Assembly: GCA_016929205.1 (NCBI GenBank)
Contig: JAFGJF010000419.1
Coordinates: 1 to 13,027 of the forward strand
DNA: 13,027 bases
Direction: 5' to 3'
Source: Anaerolineae bacterium
GTDB lineage: Bacteria; Chloroflexota; Anaerolineae; JAFGEY01
A model generated the notes under the pieces. It was not told the origin of the DNA, ran no database searches, and saw only the letters and a program-made list of their open reading frames with translations. Positions 6,912 to 13,027 of this stretch are shown in pieces. The position numbers and the translations under genes were made by a program. Each line of letters starts with the position of its first letter. The first letter of the stretch is position 1.

Positions 6912-7413
6912 CGTGATTCTCCTGTTCTACCGATAAAGGCGGCCCAAGCAATTCCATATCGTGGGCGCGCCACAGTTCTGGATCTTGCGGTGGCATAGCG
7001 TTGGCCTGTGTCACTTGGCGAAAAAACGCTTCCATTTTGCCCGCGGGCATAAAGGCGATCAGGATTCTGCCGCGCGTGCCGCCCGCATAGGCCCACACGT
7101 GAGGCACCTGGCGCGGCGCAAGCAGCGAATCGCCGGGTTTTAGCCTGAGCCTGTCTTGTCCTATTTCGAATATGAATTCACCTTCAACAGCATAGAACCA
7201 CTCTTCCTGGTTGTAATGCAAGTGTCGTGCCGGCCCCCCCTTGGCCCGGAACGTGTTCTCAAGAATCAAGAGGCCGCTGCCATCCTGCGGGACGACCTTG
7301 AAGGCAATGGAACTGATACCAAGTCCTCGATGTTCCCCGAACCGATCCTCGCCTGCCGCAATGTGCAAAACGGGCGGCGGATGACCGGCTGAGGTCTGTG
7401 TAAATTCGTTCAT
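6904..7413 (-). CDS. Cupin domain protein
   Basis: A 169-residue single-cupin protein. Motif 1 reads GPARHLHYNQEEWFYAVEG with metal ligands H64, H66 and E70; motif 2 (GDSLLAPRQVPHVW) supplies H105. Both cupin motifs are complete, so it should bind a divalent metal. A helical tail (126-169) follows the barrel. ATG 7413 is chosen because GAGGAG sits 4 nt upstream (7423-7418); open frame further upstream runs through the palindromic element at 7441-7529 and is not coding-like. It overlaps the SnoaL-like gene by 8 bp and follows the membrane methyltransferase gene after 140 bp. Small cupins of this kind include oxygenases, isomerases and sugar-binding proteins; function is not assignable. Confidence 0.85.
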   Translation of the reverse strand: MNEFTQTSAGHPPPVLHIAAGEDRFGEHRGLGISSIAFKVVPQDGSGLLILENTFRAKGGPARHLHYNQEEWFYAVEGEFIFEIGQDRLRLKPGDSLLAPRQVPHVWAYAGGTRGRILIAFMPAGKMEAFFRQVTQANAMPPQDPELWRAHDMELLGPPLSVEQENHDV

Positions 7414-7440
7414 AAAGCTCCTCACCATTTGGCCTGTTTG

Positions 7441-7529
7441 TATCTTTTCAACATTCTGGGGTAGGGGCGGGTCTTGTGCCTGCCAGATAGGGCGACCACA
7501 AGGGTTCGCCCCTACCTGTTGAAAAGATA
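7441..7529. repeat. Palindromic two-hairpin intergenic element (REP/MITE-like)
   Basis: An 89-bp imperfect palindrome between the methyltransferase and cupin genes. The outer arms are exact 13-bp inverted repeats (TATCTTTTCAACA at 7441-7453, TGTTGAAAAGATA at 7517-7529). Inside, GTAGGGGCG (7461-7469) matches CGCCCCTAC (7507-7515). Each half can also fold on itself (GGCGGG...CCTGCC and GGCGA...TCGCC around a shared CTTGTG core). The GTAGGGGCG-CTTGTG core resembles intergenic repeats I recall as common in Chloroflexota and cyanobacteria. GCCTGT occurs on both sides (7432-7437, 7531-7536) but not flush with the arms. Only one copy is in this window. Confidence 0.75.
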
Positions 7530-7553
7530 TGCCTGTCTCACCAACGGACAACG

Positions 7554-7988
7554 CTAGATGATAGCCGGAATGATCCGTTTGGTTCTGCGCGCGTATTCTG
7601 CATAGTCAGGATACCGTGCGCGGAGAAATCGCTCTTCGGTCACAATGCGAACAGCAGTGACGCCCGTAACAACCAGGCCGACGATGACCGGAATGAGCGA
7701 CAGATGCCCAAGAATGCCTGCCCAGACAAGGAGCAGGGCGGCAGCATACATCGGATGTCGAATAAAACGATATGGCCCTATTGACAGCAATAATCCTTCA
7801 ACAGGTTCTGCATGGATACTAAACTGCCCTCCCTGGAAACTTTGTCTGGCCCATATACTCAGCGCAATGGCCAATAGCTGCCCTGCGATGACGAATGGTG
7901 ACCAGGAGAGCAGGCTTCCCGAGATCAACAGGTACAGAATGGCAATAACCAAGACAAGCAAGGCGAATCGAGAAATCAGTTTCATCAC
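7554..7988 (-). CDS. Isoprenylcysteine/phospholipid methyltransferase-like membrane protein
   Basis: A 144-residue integral membrane protein of the ICMT/PEMT-like family (PF04140/PF04191 type), SAM-dependent methyltransferases that act at the membrane. Hydrophobic segments lie near residues 7-25, 31-47, 80-93 and 97-115. The family signature GPYRFIRHPMY is at 71-81, and the C-terminal EERFLRARYPDYAEYARRTKRIIP (118-141) is typical. Bacterial homologues are mostly uncharacterised. The start is GTG 7988 (AGGAG at 8000-7996, 7-nt spacing) or the adjacent ATG 7985 (10-nt spacing); they differ by one residue. It is the first gene after a strong promoter at 8139-8167 and may be co-transcribed with the cupin and SnoaL-like genes through the palindromic element. 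The acceptor substrate is unknown. Confidence 0.85.
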   Translation of the reverse strand: MMKLISRFALLVLVIAILYLLISGSLLSWSPFVIAGQLLAIALSIWARQSFQGGQFSIHAEPVEGLLLSIGPYRFIRHPMYAAALLLVWAGILGHLSLIPVIVGLVVTGVTAVRIVTEERFLRARYPDYAEYARRTKRIIPAII

Positions 7989-8100
7989 CGTGGTACTCCT
8001 TTGGCTTTATCAAGCCACCCAACAACGACCAGATCTCAACTGGTCCGTCAATAAAGCGTATCCGTTTACTCTGGGGCCGATGGTCTCCCTATCGAGTATG

Positions 8101-8117
8101 ATCAACTTTATGTTGAT
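8101..8117. repeat. Inverted repeat in the methyltransferase leader
   Basis: ATCAAC (8101-8106) and GTTGAT (8112-8117) are exact inverted repeats around a 5-nt AT-rich centre. They start about 15 bp downstream of the predicted transcription start. It could be an operator or a small leader hairpin. Confidence 0.4.
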
Positions 8118-8138
8118 TGTACCATTTACAGGACCGTT

Positions 8139-8167
8139 ATCATACGACAAAAGTCAGTTTTTATCAA
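8139..8167 (-). promoter_or_regulatory. Promoter of the methyltransferase-cupin-SnoaL block
   Basis: Minus strand TTGATA (8167-8162), 17-nt spacer, TATGAT (8144-8139); both hexamers match 5 of 6 consensus bases. The predicted start near 8132 leaves a ~145-nt leader before the methyltransferase. The surrounding 7989-8348 stretch contains no gene I can support; it holds this promoter, an inverted repeat (8101-8117) and a stem-loop (8184-8212). Confidence 0.6.
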
Positions 8168-8183
8168 AGTTTTTTGCGGATTG

Positions 8184-8212
8184 TGGCCCTCTTTCGTATT
8201 GTTGGAGGGCCA
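8184..8212 (-). repeat. Stem-loop between the B3/B4 gene and the methyltransferase promoter
   Basis: TGGCCCTC (8184-8191) and GAGGGCCA (8205-8212) form a perfect 8-bp stem with a 13-nt loop. It is about 137 bp beyond the B3/B4 stop on the same strand and just upstream of the -35 at 8162. No U-run follows on either strand, so it is not a standard intrinsic terminator, but it may still end or trim the B3/B4 transcript. Confidence 0.4.
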
Positions 8213-8348
8213 GGCAAGGTGGCATCTTAGATACAGAGGAAACAAGTGCGTTGATATTTTTCTTGGTGGTTTTTACGGCTGGATGAGACGGCTGTTGGAC
8301 AATAACACTCAAGAGGGGGACTACCGGCAGGGGAAATCCATCTCCGGC

Positions 8349-9032
8349 CTACCCGGTGCCATACACGTGGAGCAATTCGGTCTCTGCTTGCGGCGCGACG
8401 AGCAAGACGTAGGCCTGGATGTCCTGTAGATGGGCATATACGGCCTGCTCTTTGATGCCGGGAGGGGCATAGACGGTGAAAAGAACTTGATCTGTGTCGG
8501 CGGTGATTTGGGTGCGGCGGTCGGGGCCATAGATCACGCTGGACAGGATGCTCTGGGCGTCGGCGATCATCATATCACCTGCCTTCAGGGCCTGTTCCTG
8601 CCCGTTGAGGCGGATGTAGCGTTCGCTGCCGTCGGCTACGCCGGCCGTGACCGGCATCCGGATGAGGCTCAGGTCGTGTCCCGCCGTCAGGAGCATGTTT
8701 TTCATTTCGGCCATAAACATGGTTTCGACGAGTGCCGCCACGCTCGGGATCGATTTGCCTTTCAAGACGATCGATTCGAGTTCAAGCTGCACGTGATAGC
8801 TCTTTTTGAAGCGTTTATAGTAGGCGTTGTAAGCCTGGAGGGTGGGCAGTGTTTTTAATGCTGCCCGGTCGTAACCGGAGAAGCGGGCTCGTATCTGCTC
8901 TTCCAATGCTCTTTTGCGTTCGTCAAGGATGACGTGATGGGCCGGGTTGGCGACACGGCGCATGGCCAGGATGCCGATCGCTGCGCCGGGACAAGTTGTC
9001 TTGAATGCTTCTGAGACGGTGATGGTGACCAT
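8349..9032 (-). CDS. B3/B4 (PheRS beta-like) domain protein
   Basis: A 227-residue cytoplasmic protein consisting of one B3/B4 domain (PF03483), the editing-type module of phenylalanyl-tRNA synthetase beta chain, here stand-alone. Recognisable parts are the helical N-terminal half (38-80, ending YKRFKKSYH), SIPSVAALVETMFMAEMKNMLLTAGHD (94-120) and the beta-rich C-terminal half with GSERYIRLNG (135-144) and GDMMIADAQSILSSVIYGPDRRTQI (152-176). In the synthetase this fold hydrolyses mischarged Tyr-tRNA-Phe; stand-alone members may edit or bind tRNA or amino acids, which is inference. ATG 9032 is chosen because AAAGGA (9045-9040) lies 7 nt upstream; ATG 9038 is only 1 nt from it and TTG 9056 lacks a site. 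The gene is monocistronic: a terminator lies upstream and a stem-loop downstream. Confidence 0.85.
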   Translation of the reverse strand: MVTITVSEAFKTTCPGAAIGILAMRRVANPAHHVILDERKRALEEQIRARFSGYDRAALKTLPTLQAYNAYYKRFKKSYHVQLELESIVLKGKSIPSVAALVETMFMAEMKNMLLTAGHDLSLIRMPVTAGVADGSERYIRLNGQEQALKAGDMMIADAQSILSSVIYGPDRRTQITADTDQVLFTVYAPPGIKEQAVYAHLQDIQAYVLLVAPQAETELLHVYGTG

Positions 9033-9071
9033 TGACATGTCCTTTTGAGAAAACAAGATCTGGTTTGACCC

Positions 9072-9101
9072 AGTTTACCACAGATGAGGCGATTGCTGCA
9101 A
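9072..9101 (-). promoter_or_regulatory. Candidate promoter of the B3/B4 gene
   Basis: Minus strand TTGCAG (9101-9096), 18-nt spacer ending TGG, then TAAACT (9077-9072). Each hexamer is 4/6, and the TGN before the -10 gives an extended -10. The predicted start near 9065 leaves a ~33-nt leader. The site lies downstream of the protease terminator, which fits an independent unit. Confidence 0.35.
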
Positions 9102-9124
9102 GCTGTGTTGCTCTCCTTTTCTGC

Positions 9125-9155
9125 AAAAAAGTGGGGCCAGCGTCGCGCTGGCCCC
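9125..9155 (-). terminator. Strong intrinsic terminator of the protease gene
   Basis: On the minus strand GGGGCCAGCG pairs with CGCTGGCCCC (9155-9146 with 9142-9133) around a 3-nt loop. AC and a run of six U (9130-9125) follow. The hairpin begins 37 bp after the protease stop codon. A 10-bp GC-rich stem plus U-tract is the textbook rho-independent form. Confidence 0.92.
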
Positions 9156-9192
9156 CGTTGCTTTTGCTGGCCTTGTGCGCCGTATTCTGGCG

Positions 9193-11925
9193 TCAGGGCG
9201 TTTCCTTTAGTGTAGAAGGCAGGTAGACAAAATAGAGTGGCACGTGGTAGACCTGCCCTTGACCGGGTTCGCCGCTCCAGTCCACCACGATGAATCCTTG
9301 CGTGCCGGTCCCATTCCCCACAACCGTCACCGTGGATGTGCGGTCGGCCGGGCCCGGGTCTCCCCACGTCCACCAACCGTAAGGCAAGCGGGCATAGTCA
9401 AAGGAATGGACGCTGCCGGTCCCATCCACGTTGGCATCCACCCAACTGACTGCACTGAAGACAAGGTCGGTGTCTCCTCCTCCGCCACCCAATCCATGCC
9501 ATGCTGCGGATAACCGCCACCACATCACGCCGGCGTTAAAATCAGAAAGGATAGGGTATGGGCTGGCCAGATCCAGGCTGTTATCCGATAGATCGCGTTG
9601 GATGACCACCCACTCATCGTTCTGATACGCCCCGCCCGTAAGAAAGTTTGCCAGGTTCAGGTTAAAGTCCACAAAATCCCAACTGCCGTCATTGTCAACG
9701 TCTAAATAGAGAGCGAACTCGGCAATTTGGGCTTGTGGCGTATGCCAGGGACCCCAGGTGGCAAAGACGGCGGCAAACAGGTCGCCATAAGTGGGATCAT
9801 CAAAGTCATAGTCCATTGCCACAAAGCGAATATCCCCTTCATCTGGCATGCTGCTTTCCTCTGCGTCGACGGCGTAAGCCGGAAAGACCTGGAGTGCAGA
9901 TGAGACCGGGCCGGTGTGCGTCAGAGCGACCGTGGTGGTATAGCCCTGGAAACTGATGTCCAACGCCAACTGGCTGTAAGGTCTGGGTACGGCATAAACC
10001 GGGATGACGAGCGTATCGGTTGAGACGACGGTGTTCTCGAGATAAACGATGCCGGAAAACTCTTCAAGTGTGCTGCCAAAATCCAGCGGCAACGCTGCGG
10101 GATCGAGGGTAAGCGTAACGGGCACCGTCACCGACGCCGGCGAGGTCTCCGTCCCTGCCCCCACGTCCACGATTGCGGGTACGGACAGATCGAATCCGTC
10201 AATGGGGGATTCGTAACCAGGGTAATAGGCCAGCGCGTAGGTTTTTGCGCCTGCAAAGTTGTTCAGGGTAATGGTCTTGATGTCACTGTAACTATCTGTT
10301 CCAACCGGGACAAATCCCCAGCTCAGGCTGACCAGGTCATCGTCGCCGATCGCCACCGTGTCGGCAGAGATGGCAAAATAGGCGTCTACTCGCCCGGCCC
10401 CCACGCGCGGAATAGGCGATTCGTCATTCATCTGGGTAGCGGTATTCATCATCGCCGCCTTGATCTGCTCCACCGTCCACGTCGGGTGTGCCTGGCGCAT
10501 CAGCGCAGCCACGCCGGCGATGTGCGGCGCGGCCATCGACGTCCCGTTCTTGGCGACGCCCGTGTCTCCGCCGCCCATTTCAGCGGCTACGATGGCCACA
10601 CCCGGAGCCGTGATCTCGGGTTTGAGATGCGAATCGGGCCCGCGTGGGCCGCGAGAGGAAAAGCTGCCGACTGTATCGGTTATGGTGCTGGCCGCAACGG
10701 CAATGGCTGCATCGGCCGCAGCGGGGCTGGCCATCACATAGTATGTATTTCCGCTGTTACCGGCCGCACACACCACGACGATGCCGGCCGCTGCCGCATT
10801 GTCGGCGGCCACGGCGTCCGGGTCGGTGGCCTGTTCAAAAGACCCACCCAGCGACAGGTTGATCACGTCCACGTGATCGGACATATTTCCGTCATCGTTG
10901 GGATCCATTGCCCATTCGATGGCGCCGATCGTCAGGTTCGTGCCACCCTGTGCGCCAAAGACCTTGAGTGCATAGAGCGTGGCCGACGGTGCTACACCGG
11001 CGCCAATGTTACCCGGCACTTGAAAACCGGCCGCGATAGATGCCACGTGAGTGCCATGTCCCTGCTCGTCCAGTGGATCATCATCCGGAACTGGGACGAC
11101 GACCCCGGCGCCTGGGTTATAGTCGGTCCCGGCAAAGTCATACCCGCCGACGACCTTGGCCATGGGAAAGGTCTCGGTTTGCGCCGGGGTACTGGTAATG
11201 ATCGTCGGGTCGTTGTCGGCGTATGCCGCCGCCGTACCGATACCGCCGAACGCGGCGTGGGTGTAATCGATGCCCGAATCAATGATCGCGATGGTCACCC
11301 CTTCTCCCATAAAACCCAGATCGCCCCACACCGAATCGGCATTGATCAAGGGCACGCTGTTTTCCAGGGACGGATAGTGAAGCGGAGCTTCGTGTATGGC
11401 CTTGACGCCAGGCAGTTGCGCCGCGGCTGCTTGCTGGTTGGTCGGGAGTTGTGCCAGGATGCCGTTGTATGCCTTGGTGTATTGGTCGATGATCTGCCCG
11501 CCCAATGCCATTAGCCCGGAAGCGACGACCTCTTGCGCCGCGGCCAACGATTGGACATAGTCTTGCTGCGCCAGCGCTGACATAGCGCCGATACCATCCG
11601 GGATGGTTTCGGCGTAGACCTGGGCCAGCGGTGCGCCCTCCATCTCGACGATGACCACGATGGGCGTCTCGTCAAACTGCTGCAAGGCGTGTGGAACGGG
11701 CCCTTTGTTCCTGGTCAGGAATTCCTGAACGGTCATATTCTCAAATTCGGCAGCGATCTCGTCCGGGATCTTTTCCGGCGCTCTGCCCGGTACGTTTCCA
11801 GGTTGGTCAGCATAGTTCAAACTCGCCGGCTCCTGTTGGAGAGTATCTGCCCGCATAGGTGAGAAACCTGCCAGAGCCCAGACGAGCATCAAGCTTGATA
11901 CGATTGTGCTGATTTTCTTGATCAC
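9193..11925 (-). CDS. Secreted subtilisin-family (S8) serine protease
   Basis: A 910-residue exported protease. A Sec signal peptide (KK at 3-4, hydrophobic 8-21, cleavage probably after A26) is followed by a propeptide (about 60-185, I9-like, with VVIVEMEGAPL at 90-100). The catalytic domain (about 190-520) has all four key residues: D216 (AIIDSGIDYTH), H290 (GHGTHVAS), oxyanion N390 (CAAGNSG) and S463 (NGTSMAAPH). The short H-to-S distance shows no PA-domain insertion. About 390 further residues are beta-rich, Fn3-like at 535-650, with a possible calcium loop DVDNDGSWD (742-750). No LPXTG or transmembrane anchor is seen, so it is probably released. The start is GTG 11925: GAAAGGA (11940-11934) is 8 nt upstream and it begins the signal peptide exactly; the open frame to 12135 is leader. 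A strong terminator follows. Substrate is unknown. Confidence 0.93.
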   Translation of the reverse strand: MIKKISTIVSSLMLVWALAGFSPMRADTLQQEPASLNYADQPGNVPGRAPEKIPDEIAAEFENMTVQEFLTRNKGPVPHALQQFDETPIVVIVEMEGAPLAQVYAETIPDGIGAMSALAQQDYVQSLAAAQEVVASGLMALGGQIIDQYTKAYNGILAQLPTNQQAAAAQLPGVKAIHEAPLHYPSLENSVPLINADSVWGDLGFMGEGVTIAIIDSGIDYTHAAFGGIGTAAAYADNDPTIITSTPAQTETFPMAKVVGGYDFAGTDYNPGAGVVVPVPDDDPLDEQGHGTHVASIAAGFQVPGNIGAGVAPSATLYALKVFGAQGGTNLTIGAIEWAMDPNDDGNMSDHVDVINLSLGGSFEQATDPDAVAADNAAAAGIVVVCAAGNSGNTYYVMASPAAADAAIAVAASTITDTVGSFSSRGPRGPDSHLKPEITAPGVAIVAAEMGGGDTGVAKNGTSMAAPHIAGVAALMRQAHPTWTVEQIKAAMMNTATQMNDESPIPRVGAGRVDAYFAISADTVAIGDDDLVSLSWGFVPVGTDSYSDIKTITLNNFAGAKTYALAYYPGYESPIDGFDLSVPAIVDVGAGTETSPASVTVPVTLTLDPAALPLDFGSTLEEFSGIVYLENTVVSTDTLVIPVYAVPRPYSQLALDISFQGYTTTVALTHTGPVSSALQVFPAYAVDAEESSMPDEGDIRFVAMDYDFDDPTYGDLFAAVFATWGPWHTPQAQIAEFALYLDVDNDGSWDFVDFNLNLANFLTGGAYQNDEWVVIQRDLSDNSLDLASPYPILSDFNAGVMWWRLSAAWHGLGGGGGDTDLVFSAVSWVDANVDGTGSVHSFDYARLPYGWWTWGDPGPADRTSTVTVVGNGTGTQGFIVVDWSGEPGQGQVYHVPLYFVYLPSTLKETP

Positions 11926-11933
11926 CGTTTTTT

Positions 11934-11940
11934 TCCTTTC
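11934..11940 (-). promoter_or_regulatory. Ribosome binding site fixing the GTG start of the protease
   Basis: GAAAGGA on the minus strand, 8 nt before GTG 11925. The GTG opens a typical signal peptide (VIKKIST...), which decides the start over upstream in-frame codons. Confidence 0.8.
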
Positions 11941-11965
11941 TGTCTGGTGGGTAAGATGCGTGGTT

Positions 11966-12104
11966 TGTCTCCCGGTAAGACAGATCCTCCTTTCCATTCT
12001 GTACACGGGTGCGTCGCTGCGGATACTGCCGATTGGAGCCGGTCCGCTTGAAAACATAACAGCCGGCAACCAACCGGAAAGACTTCCGGCCTGGAGTCGG
12101 CTGT
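11966..12104 (-). promoter_or_regulatory. Structured 5' leader of the protease mRNA
   Basis: Between the predicted start (~12170) and GTG 11925 lie about 245 nt with no supportable gene but three stem-loops on the minus strand. First, ACAGCCG/CGGCTGT (outer, 12104-12098 with 12065-12059) encloses CCGGAA-GTCT-TTCCGG (12089-12074). Second, GCGGA/TCCGC (12047-12043 with 12023-12019) has an inner CCG/CGG. Third, TGTCT/AGACA (11982-11978 with 11970-11966). An orphan AAAGGAGG (11993-11986) lies just before the third stem. I cannot match this to a known riboswitch class. Confidence 0.45.
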
Positions 12105-12176
12105 GCGTCGTGAATGAGTTACTCCTCGGCCACATGATGGTGACGATGAAGCTATTGTTTTACGATGAATGTTCTT

Positions 12177-12205
12177 ATGATATCATATTTTAGAGTTGGA
12201 TGCAA
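12177..12205 (-). promoter_or_regulatory. Candidate promoter of the protease gene
   Basis: Minus strand TTGCAT (12205-12200), 17-nt spacer, TATCAT (12182-12177). The -10 lies inside the perfect 10-bp palindrome ATGATATCAT (12177-12186). Transcription should start near 12170. The stretch 11926-12282 (357 bp) holds only this promoter and the structured leader. Confidence 0.5.
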
Positions 12206-12282
12206 TACCCATTTTGATCGATCTCGATAGGCTCTTTTTGTACCATGCCAGCATCAGATAACGCCCATTTGTTCCACACTGC

Positions 12283-13027
12283 TCATGGTGCCACCTGCCA
12301 CAGAACGATGGTCTTGTCGAGCGACGCAGACGCGAGCCGCGTTCCGTCCGGCGACCATACCACATCCCACACCACGCCCGTATGTCCTCGCAGGATCTGC
12401 AGGCGTTCGCCTGTCTCGGCATTCCAAAGCAAGACGGCCTGATCCGACGAGCCGGAGGCGATCGTCTGTCCATCGGGTGACCAGGCGATGCTGTGAACGG
12501 TGCCTTTGTGCCCGGCACAAGTGTACAGCTGGTTCCACGTCTCGGCGTCAAACAGGATGACCTCGTTTTGTTCGCTCACTGCGAGTTTCATCTGTTCTGG
12601 AGACCAGGCGATACCGGACGTGCCTCCAATCAAGATCCTGGTTTTTTGTAATTCTTTGCCTGTCGCAGCGTCCCACAGGATCAGGTACCCGCCGCGCACA
12701 CCGTAGGCGATCTGGTCTCCATTTGAGGTCCACGTCACCTCGGGTCCACTCCCTCCGCCGCCCGTCGCCAGGGTGTGCAGGCTCTGGCCTGTCGCCTTAT
12801 CCCATATGATGATAGCTGCGTCGTTGGATGCCGAGGCGAGCCTGTCGCCGCCCGGCGACCACGCCAGGCTGATCACCGTGTCGGTATGTCCATCCAGGGT
12901 GTGCTGCAGCGCGCCGCTCTCTGCATCCCACATAAAGACTGTGTTGCCTGAACATGCCGCGATCGTCGTTCCGTCCGGAGACCATGTCACGCACCAAATG
13001 GTCCACCCGCCATCGTCTATTCTCAGC
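12283..13027 (-). CDS. WD40-repeat protein, C-terminal part (cut by right edge)
   Basis: The reading frame stays open to the window edge, so this is the last 247 residues of a longer protein whose N-terminus lies outside. The visible part is six WD40 blades. Each has a [V/I]xWSPDG-like strand and a WD/WN-type ending: MWDAESG, IWDKATG, LWDAATG, LFDAETW, LWNAETG and VLWQVAP. GH dipeptides (GHTD, GHKG, GHTG) start several of them. Blades 3 and 4 are the most divergent, and the repeat ends in VAP just after the last blade, so nothing follows the propeller. A seventh blade probably lies upstream. Such propellers are protein-interaction scaffolds and in Chloroflexota-like genomes often follow kinase, TIR or NTPase domains; which one, if any, is here cannot be seen. 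An internal GTG at 12990 is not the start because the frame and a repeat unit continue past it. Confidence 0.88.
   Translation of the reverse strand, partial: LRIDDGGWTIWCVTWSPDGTTIAACSGNTVFMWDAESGALQHTLDGHTDTVISLAWSPGGDRLASASNDAAIIIWDKATGQSLHTLATGGGGSGPEVTWTSNGDQIAYGVRGGYLILWDAATGKELQKTRILIGGTSGIAWSPEQMKLAVSEQNEVILFDAETWNQLYTCAGHKGTVHSIAWSPDGQTIASGSSDQAVLLWNAETGERLQILRGHTGVVWDVVWSPDGTRLASASLDKTIVLWQVAP

Noticed and set aside
7432..7536. GCCTGT direct repeats as a target-site duplication
   Set aside because: Six bases only, separated from the inverted-repeat ends by 3 and 1 nt, so not a proper flush duplication; mentioned only as a possibility.
7414..7551. N-terminal extension of the cupin to 7551
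   Set aside because: It translates the palindromic element; a good ribosome binding site points to ATG 7413.
7645..8286. Rightward open frame of 213 codons across the methyltransferase and its promoter
   Set aside because: Antisense to a recognisable membrane protein and extends over promoter elements; the translation has no family features.
8181..8429. Small rightward open frame in the 7989-8348 spacer
   Set aside because: No ribosome binding site, no family resemblance, and it runs into the B3/B4 gene on the opposite strand.
10486..11514. Long rightward open frame of 342 codons opposite the protease
   Set aside because: It is antisense to the catalytic domain whose motifs are all intact, has low-complexity Arg/Gly/His-rich composition and no ribosome binding site.
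12059..12104. Cyclic-di-GMP (GEMM) riboswitch in the protease leader
   Set aside because: GACGCA and GCCGG fragments recall GEMM, but the GNRA loop, receptor and three-way junction layout are not present.
11926..12135. N-terminal extension of the protease to position 12135
   Set aside because: The signal peptide begins at GTG 11925 with a correctly spaced ribosome binding site; the extension covers the structured leader.

Overview
The window reads as chromosomal DNA from a moderately GC-rich bacterium with canonical AAGGAG-type ribosome binding sites and sigma-70/A-type promoters. I infer Chloroflexota (Anaerolineae-like) from the gene mix (multi-repeat WD40 protein, large secreted subtilase, levanase-type GH32, Gfo/Idh/MocA oxidoreductase) and from a GTAGGGGCG-type palindromic intergenic element of a kind I associate with that phylum. 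No taxonomic marker gene is present, so this is only inference. I see no rRNA, tRNA, CRISPR array, transposase or phage gene.

Layout. At 1-141 an AT-rich spacer carries an exact-consensus promoter firing left, out of the window. Two rightward genes follow: a UPF0158-family protein (142-684), whose stop codon sits in the loop of a perfect 10-bp hairpin, and a Gfo/Idh/MocA-type oxidoreductase (744-2192). The rest of the window is leftward. The first leftward block is an apparent four-gene operon transcribed from a promoter near 6384-6412: GH32 beta-fructosidase (6320-4689), AhpD-like carboxymuconolactone decarboxylase-family protein (4689-4207), aldo/keto reductase (4152-3160) and a TIM-barrel glycosidase-like protein (3154-2189). 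Consecutive genes touch or overlap at TGATG and near GTGA junctions, and the operon's last stop codon overlaps the oxidoreductase stop on the opposite strand. The combination suggests uptake-independent handling of fructose-containing or other plant-type sugars and their oxidised or reduced derivatives, but no transporter or regulator is visible.

The second leftward block holds a small membrane methyltransferase of the isoprenylcysteine/phospholipid methyltransferase type (7988-7554), a cupin (7413-6904) and a SnoaL-like protein (6911-6486). A good promoter lies at 8139-8167, and a ~90-bp two-hairpin palindromic element separates the first two genes. Next is a stand-alone B3/B4-domain protein (9032-8349) with its own candidate promoter. 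A strong intrinsic terminator (9125-9155) ends the transcript of a large secreted subtilisin-family protease (11925-9193, GTG start). That protease has a ~245-nt structured 5' leader behind a promoter at 12177-12205. The right edge cuts a WD40-repeat protein (>13027-12283), of which the last six repeats are visible.

No clearly unprecedented system is visible. The items most worth a second look are the structured leader of the protease gene, the two-hairpin palindromic element, the GH32/AhpD-like/AKR/TIM-barrel operon with its overlapping convergent stop codons, and the hairpin built around the UPF0158 stop codon. Several gene starts given here are well inside the longest open frames; the reasons are stated per gene.
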